Below, one piece after another: positions 23,156 through 31,470 of a stretch of DNA of 34,497 nt (position 1 is the first letter of the stretch; every line of letters begins with the position of its first letter). Source of the DNA: Magnetococcales bacterium. GTDB lineage: Bacteria; Pseudomonadota; Magnetococcia; Magnetococcales; Magnetaquicoccaceae. A program made the translations under genes and the position numbers. Below the pieces are notes generated by a model. The model ran no database searches. It worked only from the letters and a program-made list of their open reading frames with translations, and had not been told where the DNA came from. The stretch lies in assembly GCA_015232705.1 (NCBI GenBank), contig JADFZD010000004.1, positions 1-34,497 of the forward strand, in the 5' to 3' direction.

Positions 23156-23348
23156 CCTCAGGGCTTCGCCCCGAACTTTACCAGGGGCCATTGGCCCATG
23201 GACCCTGTTGACTGTTGGGATTTTGAACCATGGCACCATGGAAACACCTCCCACCGAACTCCCACCAGGGGCCATTGGTCCCTGGATCCCGTTGACTGTT
23301 GGGGTCCTGAACCGTTGCACCATGGAAACACCTCCCACCGAACTCCTC
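23156..23348. repeat. REP-like repeat and 84-bp tandem duplication over the dprA start
   Basis: After GGGCTTCGCCCCG, an 84-base unit starting CCAGGGGCCATTGG occurs at 23181 and again at 23265. Each unit contains the REP palindrome, GTTGACTGTTGGG, and ATGGAAACACCTCCCACCGA, which is the start of dprA. The second ATG is at 23322 and the first at 23238. The offset is 28 codons, so the two starts are in the same frame with no stop between. The 22542-23321 gap is otherwise filled by the hairpins and repeats listed above. Confidence 0.85.
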
Positions 23349-24452
23349 ATCGACTGGCTGCGTCTGATCCGCTCACCCCGCATCGGACCCGTCATCATCG
23401 CCGAATTGATCACACACCTGGGCAGCCCGGAAAAGCTGCTCACCGCCTCGCGCAGTCGCCTCTCCACCATCCCCGGCATCCACCCAACCCTGCTCAAAAC
23501 ACTGGAGACATTTCGCCAGGAGATCCCCATTCCTCCGATTGCCAACGAACTGCAACGCCTGCATGACCTCGGTGGACAAATGCTCATGCTCGGTATGCCG
23601 GATTATCCACCCCTGCTCGCCGCCATTCACGACCCGCCACCCGCCCTGTTCGTGATCGGTCATCCTCAACTCCTCCATCACCAAACCCCGATCACCATCA
23701 CCGGAACCCGCTGGGCGACCCCCAGAGGCCAGGGGTTCGCTCGGGAACTGGCCAAAGAATTAACCCGAACTGGCATCGTCGTCATGAGCGGACTCTCACG
23801 CGGCATCGACGCCGCCGCCCACCTCGGCGCCATGGAGACCGAAGGAACCACCGTGGCCGTGCTGGCCACCGGCCTGGATGTGGTCCATCCGCGCGAACAT
23901 CAGGCACTGCAACAACAAATCGCACGTCAAGGATGCCTGGTGAGCGAAGCTCCCCTCGGATTGCAACCGATCTCCTGGGCCTTTCCACCACGCGCAAGAA
24001 TCCTTTCGGGTCTGACACGCGGCGTGGTGATCGTCGAGGCACCGGAAAAGTCCGGAGCACTGCTGACCGCTCGCATGGCCCTAGAACAGGGACGCGAGGT
24101 GTTCGCCGTACCAGGCGCCCCCAACGATTCCACCCGCCGGGGAAATCTGAACCTGCTGCGCCAAGGCGCACGCCTGGTGGAAAATGCCGCCGATATTCTC
24201 GAAGAACTGCACTGGAACCGCCCCGCCCCTGTGGTGCCTTCACCCCTTTCCACACCTCCCGCAGGAGGATTTTCCGGCGATGCGGCCACGATTTTGACCC
24301 TCATCGAAGCCGGAACCACCCAGGAAGATGATCTGGCCCGGTGTTGTCAATTGACAGTGACCGCGCTTTCACGCATCTTACTGCATCTTGAACTGTCCGG
24401 TTTGGTGCAAAGAGCGCCAGGTGGTCATTACCTCACCACGCGACCCGGTTGA
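23322..24452 (+). CDS. dprA: DNA processing protein DprA (RecA loader)
   Basis: 376 residues from the ATG at 23322; an in-frame duplicate start exists at 23238 and would add 28 residues. An N-terminal helix-hairpin region (SRLSTIPGIHPTLL) precedes the Rossmann-like DprA/Smf domain. That domain holds TGTRWATPRGQGFARELA, VVMSGLSRGIDAAAHLGAM, AVLATGLDVVHPREHQAL, SEAPLG, FPPRARILSGLTRGVVIVEA and FAVPGAPNDSTRRGNLNLLRQGA. A C-terminal winged-helix region ends near LVQRAPGGHY. The commonly conserved FPxRNRI motif reads FPPRARI here. DprA binds incoming single-stranded DNA and loads RecA during natural transformation, and is also present in non-competent species. It lies 123 bases upstream of topA, a frequent gene pairing. 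No good Shine-Dalgarno precedes either start. Confidence 0.95.
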   Translation: METPPTELLIDWLRLIRSPRIGPVIIAELITHLGSPEKLLTASRSRLSTIPGIHPTLLKTLETFRQEIPIPPIANELQRLHDLGGQMLMLGMPDYPPLLAAIHDPPPALFVIGHPQLLHHQTPITITGTRWATPRGQGFARELAKELTRTGIVVMSGLSRGIDAAAHLGAMETEGTTVAVLATGLDVVHPREHQALQQQIARQGCLVSEAPLGLQPISWAFPPRARILSGLTRGVVIVEAPEKSGALLTARMALEQGREVFAVPGAPNDSTRRGNLNLLRQGARLVENAADILEELHWNRPAPVVPSPLSTPPAGGFSGDAATILTLIEAGTTQEDDLARCCQLTVTALSRILLHLELSGLVQRAPGGHYLTTRPG

Positions 24453-24575
24453 ACGATGCAGGGTTTGCGAATACCCTGAAACTCCCGGAAGGGAGCTCCA
24501 GGGACGGGGGATTCTCCCCCCTTCGTGTACGTTATCCCTGAATTTTAACCCTTTTTGAAACGTCGTGTACGACTC

Positions 24576-26927
24576 ATGACCACTCTCGTCATCGTGGAGT
24601 CTCCGGCCAAGGCCAAGACGATCAACAAATTTCTCGGCAAGGATTATGCCGTTGCCGCCACCTATGGCCATATCCGGGACCTGCCCTCCAAGGATGGCTC
24701 GGTGGATCCCGAGGATCAATTCCGGATGCACTACGAGGTCTCTTCCGATTCGACCAAGCATGTGGCCGAATTGACCAAGGCCGCCAAGGGCGCTGAAATG
24801 CTGTTGCTGGCCACCGACCCCGATCGCGAGGGTGAGGCGATCTCCTGGCATGTGCTCGAAACGCTGAAAAGCCGTAAAGAGCTGGCCACAATCCCCTGCA
24901 AACGGGTGGTGTTCCATGAGATCACCAAACGGGCGATCCTGGAGGCGGTGGCCAATCCGCGCGACATCGACATGAATCTGGTCAATGCCCAACAGGCACG
25001 TCGGGCGTTGGATTACCTGGTCGGTTTCAACCTGAGTCCGCTGCTTTGGAAGAAGGTGCGACGCGGCCTTTCCGCCGGACGGGTGCAGTCCGTGGCTTTG
25101 CGCCTGATCTGCGAGCGCGAAAACGAAATCCGCGCCTTCAAGACCCGGGAATACTGGAGCATCAACGCCGAGGTGATCCGCGCGATCCAGGAGCGAAACG
25201 CACGTCCGTTCGTGGCGCGGCTCGCGGTCGCCGAAGGAAAAAAACTCGACCGATACGACATTCCCAACGAGGAACGCGCCGGAAAACTGGTGGCCGCCAT
25301 CGAGGGTCAACCGTTGTACGTGGCCGCCATCGAAAAGAAACGCGTGGCGCGCAATCCCGCGCCTCCCTTCATCACCTCGACCTTGCAACAGGAGGCGTCG
25401 CGCAAACTGGGATTTTCCGCCCGTCAGACGATGATGGTGGCCCAGAAGCTCTACGAAGGGGTCGAGATCACCATGGCCGACGGCTCCAAGGAGACCGTGG
25501 GTCTGATCACCTACATGCGTACCGACTCGGTGCAACTGGCCAACGAGGCGGTCAACGCCATGCGCCATCTGATCAAGGAGCGTTACGGTGCCGATTATCT
25601 GCCCAAGACGCCACGCAAGTATAAATCCTCGGCCAAGAACGCCCAAGAGGCCCATGAGGCGATTCGTCCCACCGATCCTGCGCTGTTTCCGGAACAGTTG
25701 CGCAAGAGTCTGGATCGGGATGGCTTCCGGCTTTACGAGTTGATCTGGAAACGGACCATGGCCTGTCAGATGGCTTCGGCACAGATCGATCAGGTGGCGG
25801 TCACCATCGCCGTGGGAAGTCCGGATCTTCAGGCCCCCTATCAATTGCGCGCCAATGGCTCATCCGTGGCCTTTCCCGGCTTCATGGAGGTCTACAGCGA
25901 AAGCACCGATGCCAAACCCGAACAGGAGCGCAACGAGGACGAAACCGATACCATGCTGCCCCCCCTCGATCAGGGGGATGCGCTGGCCATGCGTTCGGTC
26001 ACCCCGCGTCAGCACTTCACCGAACCGCCGCCGCGCTACACCGAGGCCTCGCTGGTCAAGATCCTCGAAAGCTTCGGCATCGGTCGTCCTTCGACCTATG
26101 CGCCTACCATGTCCACCCTCCAGGAGCGCGGCTATGTGAAACTCGATGCCCGCAAGTTCATACCCGAGGATGTGGGCGAGGTGGTGAATCGCTTTTTGGT
26201 CGAACATTTCGAAAAATATGTCGATTATCACTTTACCGCCCATCTTGAGGATGATCTGGACGCGGTATCGCGCGGAGAAAAAGCCTGGGTGCCGCTGCTC
26301 GACTCCTTCTGGTCCCCCTTCAAGAGCCAGATCGAGGAGAAAGAGAGCACCACCAAGCGTTCCGACATCACCAGCGAGGCCACGGATCAGAAATGCCCGG
26401 AGTGCGGAGAGCCGCTGTTCATCAAACTCGGACGCTTCGGACGCTTTCTGGCCTGCTCCAACTATCCCGAATGCCGCTTTACCCAGAATCTGAAAAAAGA
26501 GGGTGAAGAGGAAAAACCGGTCGCTCCGCCCGAAGTGTCGGATCAAAAGTGCGACAAGTGCAGTCAGCCGATGCTCATCAAGGATGGACGCTTTGGCAAA
26601 TATCTGGCCTGCTCCGGCTATCCGGCCTGCCGCAACATCCAACCTCTGGCCAAACCGCTCGATACCGGCGTGCTCTGCCCGGAGTGTGGCAAGGGAACGT
26701 TTCTGGAGAAAAAATCCCGTTACGGCAAGATCTTCTACTCCTGTTCCGGCTATCCGAAGTGCAAAAAGGCTCTGTGGAACAAACCGCTGGCCAATACCCC
26801 CTGTCCCAAATGCAACGCGCCCTTTCTGACCGAAAAGGTCACCAAGCGTTTCGGCACCGAACTTCTGTGCGCCATGGAGGGGTGTGACTATCGGGTGAAG
26901 GTGACCACCAGCCAAACGGGGACATGA
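24576..26927 (+). CDS. topA: DNA topoisomerase I (type IA)
   Basis: 783 residues from MTTLVIVESPAKAK; the TTG seven codons earlier in the track is discarded. The Toprim domain contains the metal-binding DPDREGE at 81-87. The active-site tyrosine is Y313 in LITYMRTDS. FGIGRPSTYAPT lies in the C-terminal part of the catalytic core. The C-terminus has four zinc-ribbon modules: CPECGEPLF, CDKCSQPML, CPECGKGTF and CPKCNAPFL, each with a second Cys pair such as CSNYPEC or CSGYPAC. The fourth has lost part of the usual pattern. The enzyme relaxes negative supercoils. The stop codon overlaps the next gene's ATG (ATGA). Confidence 0.97.
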   Translation: MTTLVIVESPAKAKTINKFLGKDYAVAATYGHIRDLPSKDGSVDPEDQFRMHYEVSSDSTKHVAELTKAAKGAEMLLLATDPDREGEAISWHVLETLKSRKELATIPCKRVVFHEITKRAILEAVANPRDIDMNLVNAQQARRALDYLVGFNLSPLLWKKVRRGLSAGRVQSVALRLICERENEIRAFKTREYWSINAEVIRAIQERNARPFVARLAVAEGKKLDRYDIPNEERAGKLVAAIEGQPLYVAAIEKKRVARNPAPPFITSTLQQEASRKLGFSARQTMMVAQKLYEGVEITMADGSKETVGLITYMRTDSVQLANEAVNAMRHLIKERYGADYLPKTPRKYKSSAKNAQEAHEAIRPTDPALFPEQLRKSLDRDGFRLYELIWKRTMACQMASAQIDQVAVTIAVGSPDLQAPYQLRANGSSVAFPGFMEVYSESTDAKPEQERNEDETDTMLPPLDQGDALAMRSVTPRQHFTEPPPRYTEASLVKILESFGIGRPSTYAPTMSTLQERGYVKLDARKFIPEDVGEVVNRFLVEHFEKYVDYHFTAHLEDDLDAVSRGEKAWVPLLDSFWSPFKSQIEEKESTTKRSDITSEATDQKCPECGEPLFIKLGRFGRFLACSNYPECRFTQNLKKEGEEEKPVAPPEVSDQKCDKCSQPMLIKDGRFGKYLACSGYPACRNIQPLAKPLDTGVLCPECGKGTFLEKKSRYGKIFYSCSGYPKCKKALWNKPLANTPCPKCNAPFLTEKVTKRFGTELLCAMEGCDYRVKVTTSQTGT

Positions 26928-28897
26928 TGTTTGCAACCTCCGATGACCCTCTTTCTCCTGGTGCACGGTTTCTTGCCTCGCGTTTCGGCGCGCTCCATCT
27001 GTTCATTGCCCTGTTTCTGACCATCTCGCTGGTCATTCGGGTGATCCTGGGCCTCAAGGCGCTCGATACCCTGGATCCCTCGTTTTCGGGCCTGCTGCTG
27101 GTCGTGGCCAGCGGCGTGCTGTACGATACCCTGGCGGCCTTCTACTTTTCCATTCCGCTGATCCTCTACCTGATTTTTCTGTCTGACCGGATCTTTCACC
27201 ATCCGGCGCAACGACTGTTTTTCAAGGCGATCCAGTTTTGCGCCCTTTATGTGCTGCTCTTCAATGGCGTCTCGGAGTGGATTTTCTGGGACGAGTTCGG
27301 AGTGCGCTATAACTTCATTGCCGTCGATTACCTGGTCTACACCCATGAGGTGATCGGCAATATCCGCCAGTCCTATCCGGTTCCGCAGCTGCTGTCGGCC
27401 ATCTTTGTGGTCACCCTGGCGCTTGCCTGGCTGATCCAGCGGCGCGGCTGGCTTGAACCCTCCTTCGCCGCCATCACCACCCTGCGGGAACGGGGTCGCC
27501 TGGGATCGCTCTACCTGATTGTCCCCTTGGTGGCTTTTGTGGCGATCGATCAGGATCTCACCGAGGTTTCCAACAACCGATATCACAACGAACTGGCCAA
27601 AAATGGCATCTATGCGCTGTTTTCGGCCTTCATTCACAATGAACTGCCTTACGAAGTGTTCTATCTGCAACGCGACGAACGGGAGATGGCAGCCCGCGTG
27701 CGCGAACGGCTGCATGTCTCGCCGGATACCCGTCCCATGGAGCGTGTCGATCCGCTGGATATCGCCCGTTCCATCGTCAATCCGGGACCGGAAAAGCGGC
27801 TCAACGTGATTCAGTTGACCATCGAATCGATGAGCGCGGAGTACATGACGCTGTTCGGGAACCAGGAGAAGATCACCCCGAATCTGGACCGACTGGCGCA
27901 AGAGTCTCTCACCTTCACCAGTCTCTATGCCACCGGCAACCGCACGGATCGCGGCATGGAGAGCCTGGTACTGTCGGTTCCGCCCACGCCGGGCCGCAGC
28001 AAGGTGAAACGACCCGACAACGAGGATCTCTTCTCCTCCGGTGATCTTTTCAGGCGGCGTGGCTACGATACCCGATTCATTTATGGCGGGTATGGCTATT
28101 TCGACAACATGAATTACTTTTTTGGTCACAACAGTTTCGAGGTGGTCGACCGCACCCGGCTCGACGCCAGCGAGATCACCCACGAGAACATCTGGGGGGT
28201 TGCCGACGAGGATCTGTTCCGGCGCACCATTCGCGAGGCAGACCGGGCGCATGCCGATGGCAAGCCTTTTTATTACTTTGTCATGACCACCTCCAACCAT
28301 CGTCCCTTCACCTATCCGGCGGGTCGAATCGACATCCCGTCGCCGGGAGGGCGTCAGGGTGGGGTAAAGTATACCGACTGGGCGATTGGGGAGTTTATCG
28401 CCGAGGCGCGCAAACGCCCCTGGTTCGACGATACGCTGTTCGTGATCACGGCGGATCACTGTGCGGGCAGTGCCGGCAAGACCGAATTGCCGGTCTATCG
28501 GTATCACATTCCGTTGATGATTTATGCGCCTCTTCAGGTATCGGCCCGCATGGAGTCCGCCTTGATGAGCCAGATCGACATCACGCCGACGATTTTGGGG
28601 CTTTTGAAATTCAGCTATACCAGTCGGTTTTTCGGCCAGGATATTTTTCAGACCCCTCCGGAGGCACGACGCGCCTTCATTGGCACCTATCAGAAGCTGG
28701 GTTTGATCCGCGAGGAGCGGTTGACGGTGCTCAGTCCGCAGCAGCAGGCGAGTTTTTACCGGTTTACCCGCAAGATCGGAGACGAGCGTCAGGTGTTGCA
28801 GAAGGAGGAGGATGGCGAGGGGTTGCTGGATGCGATTGCCTTCTATCAGACAGCCAATACCATGCGCAAGAAGGGGTTGGACAAGAGAATCCCCTGA
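26924..28897 (+). CDS. LtaS-like membrane sulfatase/phosphoglycerol transferase
   Basis: A 657-residue protein with about five N-terminal membrane segments (residues ~22-210) and a periplasmic alkaline-phosphatase-fold domain of the sulfatase family. Likely catalytic residues are E301 (LTIESMS), nucleophile T341 in GNRTDRGMES, and D511/H512 in VITADHCA. HITP-type and NHRPFTYP segments fit the LTA-synthase-like group. In Firmicutes these proteins polymerise glycerol phosphate. Gram-negative members are mostly uncharacterised or add phosphoglycerol or phosphoethanolamine to envelope glycans or lipids. The ATG overlaps the topA stop, so translation is coupled although no functional link is obvious. 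A second ATG three bases on is equally possible. Confidence 0.9.
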   Translation: MMFATSDDPLSPGARFLASRFGALHLFIALFLTISLVIRVILGLKALDTLDPSFSGLLLVVASGVLYDTLAAFYFSIPLILYLIFLSDRIFHHPAQRLFFKAIQFCALYVLLFNGVSEWIFWDEFGVRYNFIAVDYLVYTHEVIGNIRQSYPVPQLLSAIFVVTLALAWLIQRRGWLEPSFAAITTLRERGRLGSLYLIVPLVAFVAIDQDLTEVSNNRYHNELAKNGIYALFSAFIHNELPYEVFYLQRDEREMAARVRERLHVSPDTRPMERVDPLDIARSIVNPGPEKRLNVIQLTIESMSAEYMTLFGNQEKITPNLDRLAQESLTFTSLYATGNRTDRGMESLVLSVPPTPGRSKVKRPDNEDLFSSGDLFRRRGYDTRFIYGGYGYFDNMNYFFGHNSFEVVDRTRLDASEITHENIWGVADEDLFRRTIREADRAHADGKPFYYFVMTTSNHRPFTYPAGRIDIPSPGGRQGGVKYTDWAIGEFIAEARKRPWFDDTLFVITADHCAGSAGKTELPVYRYHIPLMIYAPLQVSARMESALMSQIDITPTILGLLKFSYTSRFFGQDIFQTPPEARRAFIGTYQKLGLIREERLTVLSPQQQASFYRFTRKIGDERQVLQKEEDGEGLLDAIAFYQTANTMRKKGLDKRIP

Positions 28898-29050
28898 TCC
28901 GCCAGCGTGAGCGTGGATGGATCGTTCGTGGGCGTGGGAAACCTGGCTTCCGCAGCGCACACGACCGCTGACGGCATCAACCCGGCTGCATCAGGCTCAC
29001 CCTTTCGGAATCGGTTCAACCTGCCTGCACCCCCCCCCGACTGCGCGTCC

Positions 29051-29524
29051 TCAACCCGCCTGCAAGCGACCAACCTCCGCGAGAACGGCGGCGGCGTGTC
29101 CCGCAGTTTTGACCGAGGGATAGACCTTGCGCACCATTCCCTGGGCATCGACGATGAAGGTGGAGCGGACGATGCCCATATAGACCTTGCCGTAATTCTT
29201 CTTCTCCTGCCAGGCGCCGAAGGCCTGGCAAAGGGCGCCGTCGCCATCGCTCAGCAGCGTGAATTGCAGACCGAATTTGGTACAGAATCCGACATGGGAT
29301 TTGATCGAATCCTTGGAAATGCCAATCACGGTGAAGCCGAGGGCGGCAAATTCCGCGCCGAGCGACTGAAAATCGTTGGCCTCGACCGTACAGCCTGGAG
29401 TGTTGTCCTTGGGATAGAAGTAGATCACCGCGCCTTGGATTCCGAGGCGTTGCAAAAGGGGCATGGATTGATTGTGTTGATCCGGTGCGGTCAGATCCGG
29501 GATGATGGAACCGGGAGTGAGCAT
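29051..29524 (-). CDS. bcp: Thiol peroxidase PrxQ/Bcp
   Basis: A 157-residue peroxiredoxin from the ATG at 29524, with AAGGAG eleven bases upstream; the track's extra 32 residues come from upstream repeat DNA. The peroxidatic cysteine is C45 in FYPKDNTPGCTVEA. The resolving cysteine five residues later, seen in E. coli Bcp, is absent. A cysteine at C81 (VGFCTKFGL) sits where the helix-alpha3-type PrxQ of Xanthomonas has its resolving residue. The enzyme should reduce H2O2 and organic hydroperoxides with thioredoxin in the cytoplasm. It is convergent with the sulfatase gene, with about 150 bases of featureless sequence between them. Confidence 0.95.
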   Translation of the reverse strand: MLTPGSIIPDLTAPDQHNQSMPLLQRLGIQGAVIYFYPKDNTPGCTVEANDFQSLGAEFAALGFTVIGISKDSIKSHVGFCTKFGLQFTLLSDGDGALCQAFGAWQEKKNYGKVYMGIVRSTFIVDAQGMVRKVYPSVKTAGHAAAVLAEVGRLQAG

Positions 29525-29566
29525 GGGGTCAATTACTCCTTGAAATTTTCGTAACGATTCAAGACA

Positions 29567-29630
29567 CCCAACAGTCGCGGGGTCCAGGGGGCCAATGGCC
29601 CCTGGTGGGATCCAAGGCAAAGCCCTTGGG
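29567..29630. repeat. REP-like palindromic repeat upstream of bcp
   Basis: Contains GTCCAGGGGGCCAATGGCCC followed by CCAAGGCAAAGCCCTTGG. It is followed (29635-29684) by GCGCGCTTTTCACGATA, also found at 19799-19815, up to the left end of the IS element. The IS therefore lies directly against this composite repeat. Confidence 0.6.
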
Positions 29631-29684
29631 ATTTGGATTTTGTGATTTTGCCCTTCGCGCGCTTTTCACGATACGCTTTTCTTC

Positions 29685-30842
29685 GGGCATTGGGCTCCGA
29701 CTGTTCGCAAACCCCATCATGGCATGAATCTGACCTGCCAACTCCATCAACTCACCCCATGATCAAGCTGCTTTCCTCATCCGTAAGATCGCTTCTATTG
29801 TGAGGGGTGCCTTCTGAAGCCCCAGTTTGACAGCTGGCACCTCACCTGTCGTCCAATGACGGCGAACAAAGTTATGATTGATCACATGGACATCCAACGT
29901 CCTTTGCAGCCCTTCCGTCGTCTTGGCATAGGTGTTCGCGCATCGTCGAAAGGCGCTGTTGCGACGGCGGGAGGCGGCATTCTGCCCCTCCAGATGGTTG
30001 GCATGGATCTCCTGATCACGGATGTCTTGTACGGTTTCCGGATGTTCGGGTTGCGGGGCTTGGTACTTGGGCCGTTTCGGTCCCCGTTTATGCTTCTGGC
30101 TACCTTTGTTGTTGATTCTGACTTTGACCCCTTTGGGCAGCACATGCCGAGGGCGGTCCCTCTGCCCGGTGTTCAGGACCTCCGAGCACAATTCAAACAA
30201 GGTCTGCCGATAACGACGTTCGCCATCTGAAAAGAAAGCAAAGTCCTTCGTCTGTCGGACTAACCGGAACACCCCCTTCATGACATCTTTAACACAGTTT
30301 GCCGTCTTTCTTGCCGCAACGCTGATCCACCAGAAACCGACAGCCGCGCTCCATGATGATTGCCGTCCAACCCGATGATTGGCTGGGATCCGTGCGTTTG
30401 CCAATGATCGTGTACAGTTCATCGCCTTCAAACGAGAACTGAAGGAATTGATGGCACAAGCCATACAGCATCAAGGTCTCCTTCTGCCCCGCGAAGCGTT
30501 CCCCCCACTCACTGATCGTATTCTTGTGCGAGCCGATGATACGTCCGGTTGCCCTCAACCCCATACCCTCATCGCGGATCTTGATGGCGAGCGCCACCTT
30601 GCTGATCGGTGATTTCAGGTCTGCCATGGGTGTCCCTCGGGTTTCTGAGAATTGGATGCCGCAGCTCTGACATCGCAACAATGCTCGATCCCCGTTATGG
30701 ACGGTAGCATAGCACTTTTTGATGACAGCACGGGCAGGTCGGCACGATGGACAGGGATGGTTTCATTCATGTTCATGAGGCTGGATTGCAGCCTCTGCCA
30801 GCGTCAGTCAAGGGCAGTCAGAACAGTCGGGGCCCAGTGCCC
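29685..30842 (-). mobile_element. IS1-like insertion sequence, decayed transposase, terminal repeats kept
   Basis: A 1158-bp element bounded by inverted repeats of about 22 bp. The left end begins GGGCATTGGGCTCCGACTGT, and the right end read inwards begins GGGCACTGGGCCCCGACTGT; 20 of 22 positions match. The interior carries an IS1-family transposase on the - strand, split over three frames. I see no 8-9-bp target duplication at the flanks (CTTTTCTTC versus AATTTGATT), which suggests an old insertion or flank rearrangement. Confidence 0.85.
29763..30766 (-). pseudogene. IS1-family DDE transposase, two frameshifts
   Basis: Reading on the - strand, a first piece starts at the ATG at 30766 (MKPSLSIVPTCPCCHQK) and carries the first zinc-finger Cys pair. 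It runs out of frame near an A5 run at about 30717. The second piece supplies NGDRALLRCQSCGIQF, the HTH-like GLRATGRIIGSHKNTISEW and the first catalytic Asp in EGDELYTIIG, and ends at 30289. The third piece (29763 to about 30310) holds the second Asp in FFSDGERRY and the Glu in NHLEGQNAASRRR. Both junctions need a shift of the same sense (skipping one base). IS1 elements use a single programmed -1 shift, so two +1-type breaks look like mutation. The protein is probably inactive. Confidence 0.8.
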
Positions 30843-30902
30843 AATTTGATTGCTGGCGCGAAATCACCCACCAGGGGATTATCCATAAGTATTTGATTTC
30901 AC

Positions 30903-30978
30903 TGGCGCGCCCGGCAGGGGTCGAACCTGCAACCACCGGCTTAGAAGGCCGATGCTCTATCCATTGAGCTACGGGCGC
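30903..30978 (-). tRNA. tRNA-Arg (anticodon UCU)
   Basis: A 76-base cloverleaf with encoded CCA. The acceptor GCGCCCG pairs with CGGGCGC, the D-arm contains AGCTCAATGGATAGAGC, the anticodon loop is CTTCTAA (TCT) and the T-arm contains GGTTCGACCC. It lies 27 bases downstream of tRNA-Pro on the same strand, so the two are probably co-transcribed. Confidence 0.97.
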
Positions 30979-31005
30979 TCAAATTGATGCGATACGCCAG
31001 ATGTA

Positions 31006-31082
31006 TGGTCGGGGCGAGAGGATTCGAACCTCCGGCCCTCGGCACCCAAAGCCGATGCGCTACCAGACTGCGCCACACCCCG
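31006..31082 (-). tRNA. tRNA-Pro (anticodon UGG)
   Basis: A 77-base cloverleaf with encoded CCA. The acceptor CGGGGTG pairs with CGCCCCG, the D-arm contains GGCGCAGTCTGGTAGCGC, the anticodon loop is TTTGGGT (TGG) and the T-arm contains GGTTCGAATCC. It is the promoter-proximal member of the tRNA pair. Confidence 0.97.
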
Positions 31083-31178
31083 ACAGAAAAGAGATCAATC
31101 CTAACCCGAAATCCACTTCGGGAGCAATACCCCAATTGAGAAATACCGTCTGCTTTTTTCCGAATTCTGCACGGAATG

Positions 31179-31208
31179 TTGGTAATTGGCCTGTATTCAG
31201 GCTATGAT
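31179..31208 (+). promoter_or_regulatory. Candidate sigma-70 promoter for hemA
   Basis: TTGGTA (31179-31184) and TATGAT (31203-31208) are separated by 18 bases. Transcription would begin near 31215, giving a leader of about 255 bases before the hemA ATG. Match quality is 4/6 and 5/6 to consensus. Confidence 0.5.
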
Positions 31209-31229
31209 GATCGATTGCGGCGACCACAA

Positions 31230-31455
31230 GGGACTTCCAATGTGTCCCCCCATGCCGACCGGGAAACCGCTCTGGCTTGGGGAGCGGTTTGCAGCATCCA
31301 GAGCGGGAGTCGTCCATGAGGCTGTTTGGCATTGGCCAAACAGCCGATGCGGGCCAGGAATGGCCTGGCAAATTGCGAAGCAATTTGTCCCAGCACGGTT
31401 CGAATTTTCGAATCGTGCGCGTTTGGTGATTCCATGAATGCATCACCAAACCGTG
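31230..31455 (+). promoter_or_regulatory. Highly structured hemA leader: chain of stem-loops
   Basis: Between the candidate promoter and hemA lie consecutive hairpins. They are GGGAC/GTCCC (31230-31248), AAACCGCTC/GAGCGGTTT (31264-31290), GGCTGTTTGGC-ATTG-GCCAAACAGCC (31320-31345) and GCCAGG/CCTGGC (31353-31369). They continue with CAAATTGC-GAA-GCAATTTG (31369-31387), a 12-bp stem GCACGGTTCGAA/TTCGAATCGTGC with one G-U (31393-31418), and GTTTGGTGAT/ATCACCAAAC (31421-31451). Alternative pairings exist: CCGCTCTGG at 31267 can pair with CCAGAGCGG at 31298, and CACGGTT at 31394 with AACCGTG at 31449. No stem is followed by a T-run, so these are not intrinsic terminators. The role is unknown; regulation of hemA is an inference from position. 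Confidence 0.6.
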
Positions 31456-31470
31456 TTTAAGAGTCTTCCC

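Noticed and set aside
24378-25844. 488-residue - strand ORF
   Set aside because: Antisense to topA, which has all type IA topoisomerase motifs.
26888-28960. 690-residue - strand ORF
   Set aside because: Antisense to the LtaS-like gene, whose motifs and membrane segments are convincing on the + strand.
29763-30681. Programmed frameshift in the IS1-like transposase
   Set aside because: Two frame changes of +1 sense are needed, no classic A6C slip site is seen, and IS1 uses a single -1 shift; mutation is simpler.
31186-31437. 83-residue ORF upstream of hemA considered as a leader peptide
   Set aside because: No ribosome binding site or ATG start at its beginning, and its sequence is dictated by the run of inverted repeats; a shorter leader peptide cannot be excluded but is not supported.
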